Source of the DNA: Parapedobacter sp051400755
GTDB taxonomy: Bacteria > Bacteroidota > Bacteroidia > Sphingobacteriales > Sphingobacteriaceae
Reading direction: 5' to 3'
Length of the DNA: 64,000 nucleotides
Assembly (NCBI RefSeq): GCF_051400755.1
Contig: NZ_JBLFFL010000001.1
Location: 682,001-746,000 of the forward strand
In this document: in pieces, positions 50,066 to 58,357 of the stretch
How positions within the stretch are numbered: the stretch's first letter is position 1
How the letters are laid out: each line of letters starts with the position of its first letter
Notes under the pieces: generated by a model
Seen by the model: only the letters and a program-made list of their open reading frames with translations
Databases searched by the model: none
What the model was told of the DNA's origin: nothing
Translations under genes and position numbers: made by a program

Positions 50066-51421
50066 ATGAATATCATTAATCCTGCAACAGAAGAGATTAT
50101 CACATCCCTCACAGTGGATGACGCTGAAACGTTGAAGGCTAAGCACACGCGGCTTGGCAAAGGCCAGCTGGCATGGTCGCAAGTACCGCTGGATCATCGG
50201 ATCAGCATCGTCGAACAGTTTGCCGTACTGCTCAACCAGGAATCCGAAGCCTTAGCAGATACCTTGACAGCGGAAACAGGCAAGCCGGTATGGCAGTCCC
50301 GGAATGAGATCAAAGGAGCCATCAATCGCATTTCCTGGCTGTGCAGCAACGCATCCAACTACCTGTCAGACGAACTCATGGGCAGCGGGGAAGAAGTGAT
50401 CAGCTACGAGCCGCTGGGCACGGTCTGCAATATTTCGGCCTGGAACTATCCCTACCTGGTTGGCGTGAATGTTTTTGTCCCGGCACTCCTGGCTGGAAAT
50501 GCCGTGCTCTACAAACCATCCGAACATGCGGCGCTGACCGGACTGCACATCGAAAGGCTCCTGAAACAGGCAGGGGTACCCGACGATGTCTTCCAAGCAG
50601 GCATAGGAGCCGCCGATGCGGGAAAGGCCTTATTGGCATTACCATTCGATGGTTATTTCTTTACCGGCTCGTACGCCACTGGCAAATACATCTATGAGCA
50701 GGTGTCTCCGAGATGGGTTCCCTGCCAACTGGAACTCGGCGGGAAAGATCCGGTATACGTAACCGACGGTCAGGAAGATATTGAATCCGTCGCCGCTGCC
50801 ACAGCGGACGGTGCTTTCTATAACAACGGGCAGAGCTGTTGTTCCGTTGAGCGGATTTATGTGCACGAGCAGGTATATGATGCCTATGTCAACGCATTCA
50901 TTGCCCAAGTAAAGGCCTGGAAAACCGGGGATCCGCACGATGACGACACCTATTTTGGTCCGCTTAGCCGAGGCGGGCAACGGGAGGTGCTGGAAAGCCA
51001 AATTGAAGATGCGGTCAGCAAAGGGGCCAAGGTAGTTATAGGAGGCAAACGTGTCGGCGGAAAGGGGTATTATTTCGAGCCTACCGTACTCACTGAAGTA
51101 GATCACCGCATGGCTGTAATGCGGGAGGAAAGCTTTGGCCCGGTCATCGGCATCATGAAAGTGAGAAACGATGAAGACGCCCTGGCATTGATGCAGGATA
51201 CCGGCTACGGCCTTACCGCCGGCGTTTATAGCCCCGATCGGGAAAGGGCGCTTTCCATACTCAAACGTATTGACGCAGGAACCGGTTATTGGAATTGCTG
51301 TGATCGGGTGAGCCCTGCCCTGCCATGGAGCGGTAGGCGCCACTCCGGCATCGGGATGACCCTGTCGCACCAAGGATTACGGGCATTTACCAAGCCAAAG
51401 GCCTTGCATTTAAAGGGTTGA
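50066..51421 (+). CDS. NAD(P)-dependent aldehyde dehydrogenase
   Basis: 451 residues, ALDH superfamily. Motifs: CNISAWNYPYLVGVNVFVPALLAGN, Lys in YKPSE, FTGSYATGKYI, Glu223 in ELGGKDPVYV, catalytic Cys258 in NNGQSCCSVE and EESFGPVIGIM. Oxidises the gamma-glutamyl aldehyde to the acid before hydrolysis. Last gene of the operon, 8 bp after the hydrolase; the next gene is convergent. Confidence 0.92.
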   Translation: MNIINPATEEIITSLTVDDAETLKAKHTRLGKGQLAWSQVPLDHRISIVEQFAVLLNQESEALADTLTAETGKPVWQSRNEIKGAINRISWLCSNASNYLSDELMGSGEEVISYEPLGTVCNISAWNYPYLVGVNVFVPALLAGNAVLYKPSEHAALTGLHIERLLKQAGVPDDVFQAGIGAADAGKALLALPFDGYFFTGSYATGKYIYEQVSPRWVPCQLELGGKDPVYVTDGQEDIESVAAATADGAFYNNGQSCCSVERIYVHEQVYDAYVNAFIAQVKAWKTGDPHDDDTYFGPLSRGGQREVLESQIEDAVSKGAKVVIGGKRVGGKGYYFEPTVLTEVDHRMAVMREESFGPVIGIMKVRNDEDALALMQDTGYGLTAGVYSPDRERALSILKRIDAGTGYWNCCDRVSPALPWSGRRHSGIGMTLSHQGLRAFTKPKALHLKG

Positions 51422-51441
51422 GGAACATCCTAACGGCGGCA

Positions 51442-52494
51442 TCAGCCGCCATACTGCGCTTCGTAATACTGTTGGTAGTGCCCCGAGGTGACGTCTTGCA
51501 GCCACGCCTCATTGGCCAGGTACCAATCTACCGTTTTTTCCAATCCTTCTTCAAATTGCAGGCTGGGCTCCCACCCCAGGTCGCGTTTCAGCTTGCTGGC
51601 ATCGATGGCATAGCGCAGGTCGTGTCCTGCGCGGTCTTTCACGAAGGTAATGAGCTTGGCCGACTCACCCGTTGCACGCCCCAGTTTGCGATCCAAGATG
51701 CTGCAGAGCAAGCGGATGAGGTCAATATTTTTCCACTCATTATGCCCACCGATGTTATAGGTCTCGCCGGAGGCCGCTTTGTGAAAAATCAGATCGATCG
51801 CCCGCGCATGATCTTCTACCCATAACCAGTCGCGCACATTCTCGCCCTTGCCATATACCGGCACAGGTTTGTTGTTTTTGATATTATTGATCGCCAATGG
51901 GATCAGCTTTTCCGGAAAATGGTGCGATCCATAGTTGTTCGAGCAATTGGATATAACGGTGTCCATGCCATAGGTATCCTGATAAGCACGCACAAAATGA
52001 TCAGAGGATGCTTTGGAAGCGGAATATGGCGAATGAGGATCATACTTGGTTTCTTCGGTGAACATGCCGCTTTCACCCAGTGCGCCGTATACCTCATCGG
52101 TAGATACATGATAGAAGCGATGCTTATCATAGGCGCCATCCCAATGCTTGCGCGCTGCATTCAGCAAATTAACGGTGCCTACGACATTCGTCAACACAAA
52201 GTCAACCGGATTGCTGATCGAACGGTCGACATGCGACTCCGCTGCCAGGTGGATGACCGCATCGGGTTGCTCAGCAGCAAACAAGTTATCGATAAATGCA
52301 ACATCGGTAATATCGCCTTTGACAAACCGATAATTCGGGCGGTCTTCAATATCGGTGAGATTGGCTAGATTGCCGGCGTAGGTAAGCTTATCGAGGTTAA
52401 CGATGTGATAGTCGGGGTAGGTTTTCACCAATCGGCGCACCACATGGGAGCCGATAAAGCCCGCACCTCCGGTGATGATGATTTTTTTCTTCAT
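51442..52494 (-). CDS. rfbB: dTDP-glucose 4,6-dehydratase
   Basis: 350 residues, extended SDR. NAD motif GGAGFIGSHVVRRL; catalytic Ser/Thr-Asp-Glu in YHVSTDEVYGALGE and Tyr-Lys in YSASKASSDHFV; NCSNNYGSHHFPEKLIP and VPVYGKGENVRDWLWVEDHARAI are specific to RmlB. Makes dTDP-4-keto-6-deoxyglucose for surface deoxysugars. Last of three tandem SDR genes; galE stop is 6 bp upstream. Confidence 0.94.
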   Translation of the reverse strand: MKKKIIITGGAGFIGSHVVRRLVKTYPDYHIVNLDKLTYAGNLANLTDIEDRPNYRFVKGDITDVAFIDNLFAAEQPDAVIHLAAESHVDRSISNPVDFVLTNVVGTVNLLNAARKHWDGAYDKHRFYHVSTDEVYGALGESGMFTEETKYDPHSPYSASKASSDHFVRAYQDTYGMDTVISNCSNNYGSHHFPEKLIPLAINNIKNNKPVPVYGKGENVRDWLWVEDHARAIDLIFHKAASGETYNIGGHNEWKNIDLIRLLCSILDRKLGRATGESAKLITFVKDRAGHDLRYAIDASKLKRDLGWEPSLQFEEGLEKTVDWYLANEAWLQDVTSGHYQQYYEAQYGG

Positions 52495-52500
52495 TACAAA

Positions 52501-53532
52501 TTAGTCCGTTAGCGGATTCTCTTTCAAATACTGTTCCCATTTCCAGGCCGATTGCATCATCTCCGCTATCCCCAGCTCCGCCTTCCAGCCCAGTTCGCGG
52601 CTGGACTTGGAAACATCGCCCCACACCTGCTCTACGTCGCCGGCCCGGCGGGGCCCGATCTGGTAATCGAGCTTCACACCGGTCGATTCTTCAAACGCCC
52701 TGATCACCTCCAGCACCGAATTTCCCCGTCCGGTCCCGATATTGAATACGTCATAGTTGCCATTTGGGTTGCCTTTTTCGAGCAGCTTGATGGCTGCCAC
52801 ATGCGCTTTGGCAAGATCGACCACATGGATGTAATCGCGTACCGCCGACCCGTCAGGCGTATTATAATCGTTGCCGAAAACCGTGATCGCTCCCCGTTTG
52901 CCGATAGCACTCTGCGTAATGAATGGCACCAGGTTTTGAGGCACCCCCAACGGCAGCTCGCCGATCAGCGCACTTTCATGGGCGCCCACCGGATTGAAGT
53001 ACCGGAGGGAGATGATGTTGTAATTACCGAAAGCCGCCGCGGTCTCCGACAAAATTTCCTCAGCCACCTGCTTGGTATTGCCATAAGGCGATTCGGCCCG
53101 CTTTACCGGAGCAGCCTCCGTGACGGGCAGGTCATCGGGCTGTCCATATACCGTGCAGCTGGAGGAAAACACGAAATTAACCGGTTTACCCTGATACGCA
53201 TTGAGCAGGTTGATCAGCGAGAAGAAATTGTTATAATAATATTTCAGGGGTTCGCGGACAGACTCTCCGACCGCTTTGTAGGCTGCAAAATGGATAATGC
53301 CCGTGATATCCGGGTGATCCGCGACAAATTGCCTGACCGCTGCTTCATCGCACAGGTCAAAATTATAGAAATCAGGCTTGACCCCTGTGATCCGCTGTAT
53401 TTGGTCCAGCACACCTATATTGGAATTGGCCAGATTATCCACCACAATAGGCGTATAACCTGCTTGTTGCAATTCGACAACTGTATGCGAACCGATGTAA
53501 CCGGTACCTCCCGTTACGACAATCTTGCTCAT
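52501..53532 (-). CDS. galE: UDP-glucose 4-epimerase
   Basis: 343 residues, extended SDR: GGTGYIGSHTVVELQQAGY, GIIHFAAYKAVGESVREPLKYYYNN, FSSSCTVYGQP (Ser/Cys-Thr), Tyr-Lys in SPYGNTKQVAEEIL, and the GalE-specific RYFNPVGAHESALIGE, DGSAVRDYIHVVDLAKAHVAA. Interconverts UDP-glucose and UDP-galactose. Its start codon directly abuts the stop of the decarboxylase gene, so the genes are co-transcribed. Confidence 0.94.
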   Translation of the reverse strand: MSKIVVTGGTGYIGSHTVVELQQAGYTPIVVDNLANSNIGVLDQIQRITGVKPDFYNFDLCDEAAVRQFVADHPDITGIIHFAAYKAVGESVREPLKYYYNNFFSLINLLNAYQGKPVNFVFSSSCTVYGQPDDLPVTEAAPVKRAESPYGNTKQVAEEILSETAAAFGNYNIISLRYFNPVGAHESALIGELPLGVPQNLVPFITQSAIGKRGAITVFGNDYNTPDGSAVRDYIHVVDLAKAHVAAIKLLEKGNPNGNYDVFNIGTGRGNSVLEVIRAFEESTGVKLDYQIGPRRAGDVEQVWGDVSKSSRELGWKAELGIAEMMQSAWKWEQYLKENPLTD

Positions 53533-54516
53533 CTATTTTTTGTTGTAATAGGTAAAATCTTTATGTCTTATCTCTTGATCAGGCAGCGATTTAAAATACG
53601 CGTACGTAATACGCAACCCCTCAGCACGGTCCACTTTGGCTTCCCACCCGAGCAGTTCTTTTGCCTTGGTAATATCCGGCTGCCGCTGCTTGGGATCGTC
53701 TACCGGCAATTCCTTATACACCAGTTTCTGGGTAGTGCCCGTAAGCTTAATGATCTCTTCACCGAATTGCTTGATGGTGATCTCGTCGGGGTTGCCGATA
53801 TTGACCGGATAAGGGTAATCGCTGTGGAGCAAGCGGTAGATGCCTTCCACCTGATCGTCGACATAGCAAAACGAGCGGGTCTGTGAGCCATCGCCAAAGA
53901 CGGTGAGGTCTTCCCCGCGCAGGGCCTGGCCGATGAAAGCGGGCAATACCCGCCCGTCGTTGAGCCGCATACGCGGTCCGTAAGTGTTAAATATGCGGAC
54001 GATGCGGGTCTCCAGCCCATGGAACGTATGATAAGCCATGGTAATCGCCTCCTGGAAACGCTTGGCCTCATCGTATACGCCGCGCGGCCCTACCGGATTT
54101 ACATTCCCCCAGTATTCTTCGGGTTGGGGACTGATCGTCGGGTCGCCATATACTTCAGATGTAGAGGCCACTAAAATGCGTGCACCCTTTGCCCGCGCCA
54201 GGCCTAACAGGTGATGGGTACCCAATGATCCGACCTTAAGTGTTTGGATCGGGATTTTCAGGTAGTCTATCGGACTCGCGGGAGAGGCAAAATGCAGGAT
54301 ATAATCCAGCTTGCCCGGCACGTGTACGAAGGTAGACACATCGTGATTGTAAAATTCAAAATTCTCCAGTTTGAAAAGGTGCTCGATGTTACGAAGATCG
54401 CCCGTGATGAGGTTATCCATGCCGATGACATGGTAATCTTCCTTAATAAAACGATCGCAAAGGTGGGAACCTAAAAACCCTGCAGCACCTGTGATGAGTA
54501 TGCGTTTTCTCGACAT
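53533..54516 (-). CDS. UDP-glucuronate decarboxylase (UDP-xylose synthase)
   Basis: 327 residues, extended SDR: ITGAAGFLGSHLCDRFI, MDNLITGDLRNIEHL, LHFASPASPIDYLKIPIQTLKVGSLGTHHLL, VASTSEVYGDP, Tyr-Lys in RGVYDEAKRFQEA and RIFNTYGPRMRLNDGRVLPAF. These phrases are typical of UXS, which turns UDP-glucuronate into UDP-xylose. First gene of the SDR trio, divergent from waaA. Confidence 0.9.
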   Translation of the reverse strand: MSRKRILITGAAGFLGSHLCDRFIKEDYHVIGMDNLITGDLRNIEHLFKLENFEFYNHDVSTFVHVPGKLDYILHFASPASPIDYLKIPIQTLKVGSLGTHHLLGLARAKGARILVASTSEVYGDPTISPQPEEYWGNVNPVGPRGVYDEAKRFQEAITMAYHTFHGLETRIVRIFNTYGPRMRLNDGRVLPAFIGQALRGEDLTVFGDGSQTRSFCYVDDQVEGIYRLLHSDYPYPVNIGNPDEITIKQFGEEIIKLTGTTQKLVYKELPVDDPKQRQPDITKAKELLGWEAKVDRAEGLRITYAYFKSLPDQEIRHKDFTYYNKK

Positions 54517-54532
54517 AATTTGTGCAGTATTA

Positions 54533-54550
54533 ACTGATTCCGAAATCAGT
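54533..54550. promoter_or_regulatory. Inverted repeat 1 in the uxs/waaA intergenic region
   Basis: ACTGATT (54533-54539) and AATCAGT (54544-54550) pair perfectly around CCGA. It lies 17 bp upstream of the decarboxylase start. Confidence 0.5.
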
Positions 54551-54560
54551 GTGACACATT

Positions 54561-54594
54561 TCCTCCACGAAAACAGTCTTTTTATGGTGGAGGA
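54561..54594. promoter_or_regulatory. Inverted repeat 2 in the uxs/waaA intergenic region
   Basis: TCCTCCAC (54561-54568) and GTGGAGGA (54587-54594) pair perfectly around 18 nt. Confidence 0.5.
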
Positions 54595-54602
54595 GAAACC
54601 GA

Positions 54603-54629
54603 TAAATTTACGCTTGTAACGTAAATTTA
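54603..54629. promoter_or_regulatory. Inverted repeat 3, overlapping the waaA promoter
   Basis: TAAATTTACG (54603-54612) and CGTAAATTTA (54620-54629) are perfect 10-bp arms around a 7-nt loop. The right arm ends 3 bp before the waaA -7 box, so a bound protein would block the promoter. Typical size for a dimeric repressor operator. Confidence 0.6.
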
Positions 54630-54631
54630 GC

Positions 54632-54639
54632 TAAGTTTG
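54632..54639 (+). promoter_or_regulatory. -7 box of waaA
   Basis: TAAGTTTG, perfect TAnnTTTG, 27 bp before the waaA ATG; a TTTA lies 21 bp upstream (54607-54610) inside inverted repeat 3. Confidence 0.45.
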
Positions 54640-54666
54640 GTGCGAATATAATGATTTATCGCAAAG

Positions 54667-55932
54667 ATGTGGGTGATCTACCTTGCTGGAGTAAAAATTT
54701 ACGGAAGCTTAATCTGGGTTTTGTCATTTTTTAACGACAAAGCAAAAAAGTGGTTCAGCGGACGACGAGATTGGCAATCTCGGATTGCTCAAGAAGTGGA
54801 TCAACGCCGGGGCTGCATTTGGTTTCATTTTGCTTCCCTGGGAGAGTTTGAACAAGGCCGTCCGGTATTGGAAGCGATGAAAGCGCAGCGACAGGATAAG
54901 GCGATCATCATCACCTTCTATTCGCCGTCAGGCCATGAAATACGAAAAAACACCCCATTGGCCGATCATGTGTTTTATCTTCCCGAAGATACGCCCGGCA
55001 ATGCCGAGAAGTTCATCCGGCTGATCAACCCTGAACTGGCTGTATTTACCAAATATGAATATTGGCCGTTCTATTTCAGGGCCTTGGCCTCCCGCCATAC
55101 ACCGCTATATGTCATCTCAGCGATTTTCAGGTCCGATCAGGTATTTTTCAAGTGGTACGGCGGGTTTTTCAGGCAGGCGCTCGCCGCAGTGACCCATTTT
55201 TTCACCCAAAACAGCGAAAGCTTGGCATTACTGGCCCGGCTCGGCTATACAAATGCAAGTGTGGCGGGAGACACCCGTTTTGACCGGGTGGTGGAATTGC
55301 CGAAAGCGCCAAATCCGATCCCTGCCATTGATGGCAGCATCAACGGTCGGCCCGTACTGGTAGCCGGCAGCACCTGGCCGGCCGATGAGGAGCTACTTGA
55401 GCGCTTACACCAAGCCTACCCCGATTGGGTCCTTGTTATTGCACCTCATGAAGTACATGACGAACACATACGTTCTATTGAAAAGCTATTCCCGCATTCC
55501 GTCCGGTTCTCCCAACTCCCCCACCACCCATCACCAACCACCGGTCACTCACCACAGGCCACCAGCCACCAACCGGTCATCATCATCGACAACATCGGCA
55601 TGCTGTCCTCCCTCTATGCATACGCCGGAGTAGCATACATCGGCGGGGGGTTTGGAACAGGCATCCACAATACGCTCGAAGCCGCCACATATGGCATCCC
55701 GGTCATCTTCGGACCTAACTATCAGAAGTTTCAGGAGGCGAAGGACCTGATTGCATGCGGGGCTGGATTCAGTGTGCGGAATGCAGCGGAATTTGTAGCC
55801 GTTTTTGGCAAGTTGACCGACAGACCGATACGGGATACCGCAGGAAACACCGCCAGGCAATATGTGCAGGAAAACGCCGGGGCAACGGCTTTGATACTTG
55901 ACCACCTTACGTCCGATGGCTGGTTGGCTTGA
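54667..55932 (+). CDS. waaA: 3-deoxy-D-manno-octulosonic acid (Kdo) transferase
   Basis: 421 residues. N-terminal membrane anchor (YLAGVKIYGSLIWVLSFF), then GT30 features: WFHFASLGEFEQGRPVLEAM with the catalytic Glu, IITFYSPSGHEIRK, FTKYEYWPFYFRAL, VISAIFRSDQVFFKWYG, VAGDTRFDRV, VAGSTWPADEELL, IAPHEVHDEHI, AYIGGGFGTGIHNTLEAATYGIPVIFGPNY. Adds Kdo to lipid A precursor at the inner membrane. Residues about 281-302 hold a His/Pro/Ser/Thr-rich insert (LPHHPSPTTGHSPQATSHQP) coded by CAC/ACC repeats, not expected in the family core. Overlaps the end of convergent hemW by 26 bp. Confidence 0.93.
   Translation: MWVIYLAGVKIYGSLIWVLSFFNDKAKKWFSGRRDWQSRIAQEVDQRRGCIWFHFASLGEFEQGRPVLEAMKAQRQDKAIIITFYSPSGHEIRKNTPLADHVFYLPEDTPGNAEKFIRLINPELAVFTKYEYWPFYFRALASRHTPLYVISAIFRSDQVFFKWYGGFFRQALAAVTHFFTQNSESLALLARLGYTNASVAGDTRFDRVVELPKAPNPIPAIDGSINGRPVLVAGSTWPADEELLERLHQAYPDWVLVIAPHEVHDEHIRSIEKLFPHSVRFSQLPHHPSPTTGHSPQATSHQPVIIIDNIGMLSSLYAYAGVAYIGGGFGTGIHNTLEAATYGIPVIFGPNYQKFQEAKDLIACGAGFSVRNAAEFVAVFGKLTDRPIRDTAGNTARQYVQENAGATALILDHLTSDGWLA
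55515..55576 (+). repeat. CAC/ACC-rich low-complexity tract within waaA
   Basis: Repeated CACC and CCAC words that code for His, Pro, Ser and Thr. They sit in the loop between the PHEVHDEH and IIIDNIGML segments of the glycosyltransferase. Confidence 0.5.
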
Positions 55933-57055
55933 TTTCAAACAACTCCGCCGCAATGTGATCTGCCAGCAGCTTCCCCTTCCTGGTGAGGGTCACCACGGAC
56001 CCTTGACGGAGCACATCGGCACTCGCGAGAAAGGGCTGCAGTCCGGACGTGAGTGCATCGCGGTAAGCGTTGCCGAATTTATCCTCCACATGATCCAAAT
56101 CGACCCCCCAAACCGTCCTTAGGGCCGTCATGATGTACTCATTAAACCGGTCTTGCTCGTCCAGCTCCTCTTGCTCAAATGGCAATACGCCGACCTGCAA
56201 CGCCTTGATATAGTTTGCATTGTTGCGCACATTCCATTGCCGCGTATAGCCATTAAATGAGTGGGCCGAGGGGCCGATGCCGAGGTAGGCCACCCCCCGC
56301 CAGTAGTTGCTATTGTGACGCGCATACTCTCCTGCTTTAGCAAAGTTGGATATTTCGTAATGCACATATCCCGCTGCTGTCAGCACATCCGCCAGGTATT
56401 CGAATTGCGTGGCACTCTGCCCTTCGTCCATGGCCGCCTGTCTGCCCTTGCGGATAAAGGCTGCCAATGCCGTTTGCGGTTCAACGGTCATGCTGTACGC
56501 GGACACGTGGGGGATGCCAATATCCAGTAACCTACCGATGTTGTACTGCCATTTTACATCAGTAAGCAATGGATAACCATAGATCAGGTCGGCCGTGATG
56601 TTGGCATATCCGGCGTCCTGCACACGCTGGATTGCTTGCTGTGCCTCTTCGGCGGTATGTGCACGGTTCATCCACCGGAGGTCCTCTTCAAAAAACGATT
56701 GGATGCCGATACTAAATCGGTTGACCAAGGTATCTTTTAGCGCCAGTACCTGCGTATGGGTAAGATCGTCTGGATTCGCTTCCAAGGTAATCTCCGCATC
56801 GGGCCGGACCTGAAAATGGTTTGCCACTTGATCAATAAGCCCTTGGATATCCGTTGCCGATAGCAGCGATGGCGTGCCGCCGCCGAAATAAATGGTTTCG
56901 ACCGGCGCTCCTTGCAGGTAATCGGATTGCAATGCAACCTCCTTAAGCATGGCATCCAGCAGCTGATCTTTGTATTTCAGCGATGTACTGAAATGAAAGT
57001 CACAGTAGTGGCATGCTTGTTTGCAAAAAGGAATGTGAAGATAAATGCCCGCCAT
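55907..57055 (-). CDS. hemW: Heme chaperone HemW (radical SAM, coproporphyrinogen oxidase-like)
   Basis: 382 residues. Radical SAM cluster Cys11, Cys15 and Cys18 in PFCKQACHYCDF; SAM-binding YFGGGTPSLL, EITLEANPDDL and RFSIGIQSF; C-terminal HemN-like domain with YLGIGPSAHSF. The extra Cys of true HemN (CxxxCxxC plus C) is absent, as in HemW, which transfers heme rather than making porphyrin. Alone on its strand between waaA and yjbQ. Confidence 0.92.
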   Translation of the reverse strand: MAGIYLHIPFCKQACHYCDFHFSTSLKYKDQLLDAMLKEVALQSDYLQGAPVETIYFGGGTPSLLSATDIQGLIDQVANHFQVRPDAEITLEANPDDLTHTQVLALKDTLVNRFSIGIQSFFEEDLRWMNRAHTAEEAQQAIQRVQDAGYANITADLIYGYPLLTDVKWQYNIGRLLDIGIPHVSAYSMTVEPQTALAAFIRKGRQAAMDEGQSATQFEYLADVLTAAGYVHYEISNFAKAGEYARHNSNYWRGVAYLGIGPSAHSFNGYTRQWNVRNNANYIKALQVGVLPFEQEELDEQDRFNEYIMTALRTVWGVDLDHVEDKFGNAYRDALTSGLQPFLASADVLRQGSVVTLTRKGKLLADHIAAELFEIKPTSHRT

Positions 57056-57107
57056 GGTACAAAGGTAGGTTTTATTTGGTGCCGAATATTCTTACCTTGC
57101 ATGCATC

Positions 57108-57530
57108 ATGGAAATCATTCAAAAATCCATCACCTTACGCCCACGGCCCAGGGGATTCCACCTGATAACGGCCGAGATCGACCAGCACCTCTCCGGTATC
57201 GCCCACTGGGAAGCGGGGATATGCCATGTCTTCATCCAGCATACATCCGCTTCGCTCACCATCAACGAAAATGCAGATTCGACCGTGCGAATGGACTTTG
57301 AAATGTATTTCAATAAAGCTGTGCCCGAAAACGACCCCGATTACCGCCATGATTACGAAGGGGCAGATGACATGCCCGCGCATATCAAAGCCTCGGTATT
57401 GGGTGCTTCGGTATCCATACCCATCCAAAATGGGAGACTGGCTTTGGGCACCTGGCAAGGACTATATCTTTGCGAGCATCGTAATCGGGGTGGCGGCCGA
57501 AAACTGGTCATTACCGCATGCGGAGCATAA
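57108..57530 (+). CDS. YjbQ family protein (UPF0047)
   Basis: 140 residues, full family length: PRGFHLITAEIDQHLSGI, ICHVFIQHTSASLTINENAD, DYEGADDMPAHIKASVLGASVSIPI and LGTWQGLYLCEHRNRGGGRKLVIT. The conserved His/Asp residues form a metal site at the trimer interface. Some members have secondary thiamine-phosphate synthase activity; the true role is unclear. Followed by a bidirectional terminator. Confidence 0.93.
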   Translation: MEIIQKSITLRPRPRGFHLITAEIDQHLSGIAHWEAGICHVFIQHTSASLTINENADSTVRMDFEMYFNKAVPENDPDYRHDYEGADDMPAHIKASVLGASVSIPIQNGRLALGTWQGLYLCEHRNRGGGRKLVITACGA

Positions 57531-57565
57531 AAAATGCGGTGACCCTATCAGGCACACCGCATTTT
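57531..57565. terminator. Bidirectional terminator between yjbQ and the OmpA-like gene
   Basis: AAAATGCGGTG (57531-57541) and CACCGCATTTT (57555-57565) pair perfectly over 11 bp around 13 nt, with A-tract and T-tract flanks. It serves both convergent genes. Confidence 0.85.
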
Positions 57566-57588
57566 CCTCAGTTTAATATAACCGTTGG

Positions 57589-58278
57589 CTAAGAGCCAGC
57601 TTGGTCCAAAGCTTCTTCTTTCATCTTGTCATTGGCGACAATGACGATTTCAACCCGCCGGTTTTGAGCACGGCCTGCTTCTGTTTCGTTTTCAGCAATG
57701 GGTTCGTGGAAACTTCTTCCTTCTGTCTTTATGCGCCTACCTGCCAAACCTTGCGAAACCGCGTAATCCTTAACAGATCTTGCACGGCGCTCAGACAACC
57801 CCTGGTTATAACTGTCCGTACCCTTATTGTCGGTGTGGCCGACCACTAAGATATCCGTGTCCGGATTACTATTCAGGTTTTCGACCAATTTTGCAACATT
57901 TGTTTTGGCATTTGGCTTCAAGTCGGTCTTATCGAAATCAAATAAGATGCCTGAATCAAACTTCACAATGATGCCCTCATCGGCCTTGATTACCTCTGCA
58001 CCGGCTACTGTACGTTCGATCTCTGCAGCCTGCTTATCCATCTTTTTGCCGATCAGACCGCCAGCAACACCACCGATGGCGGCCCCTGCAAGCACCCCTA
58101 CAGCCGTATTACCAGCTTTCTTGCCAATAATAGCGCCCAGCGCTCCTCCGGCGACGGCTCCTGTGGCAGCCCCTTTTTGGGTATTGCTCATGGATTGGAT
58201 CGTGGCGCAACTGCCTAGCAACATGGCCGATGTGGCTACCGAAAGTCCGAACAAGGCTATCTTTCTATTCGTTATCAT
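57589..58278 (-). CDS. OmpA-family lipoprotein with glycine-zipper domain (YiaD-like)
   Basis: 229 residues from MITNRKIALFGLSVATSAML with lipobox LLGSC; the frame extends 21 codons further upstream but without a signal. Residues 30-90 are a glycine zipper (GAATGAVAGGALGAIIGKKAG and AAIGGVAGGLIGKKMD). The C-terminal OmpA/Pal peptidoglycan-binding domain has FDSGILFDFDKTDLKPNAK, VVGHTDNKGTDSYNQGLSERRARSV and AQNRRVEIVI. It anchors outer membrane to peptidoglycan. Confidence 0.92.
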   Translation of the reverse strand: MITNRKIALFGLSVATSAMLLGSCATIQSMSNTQKGAATGAVAGGALGAIIGKKAGNTAVGVLAGAAIGGVAGGLIGKKMDKQAAEIERTVAGAEVIKADEGIIVKFDSGILFDFDKTDLKPNAKTNVAKLVENLNSNPDTDILVVGHTDNKGTDSYNQGLSERRARSVKDYAVSQGLAGRRIKTEGRSFHEPIAENETEAGRAQNRRVEIVIVANDKMKEEALDQAGS

Positions 58279-58357
58279 GATAATATCTTTTGGTTTAAAC
58301 CATACAAATGCAAACCAGATGCCAAAAATACGAGATGGCACATGGACGAACCGTGGA

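Noticed and set aside
51435..51450. GGCGGC-ATCA-GCCGCC hairpin between the amine operon and rfbB
   Set aside because: A strong stem, but no T-run on either strand and it overlaps the rfbB stop, so I do not call it a terminator.
57108..57530. Thiamine (TPP) riboswitch before yjbQ
   Set aside because: Only 52 bp separate it from hemW, and no TPP-box sequence is visible.
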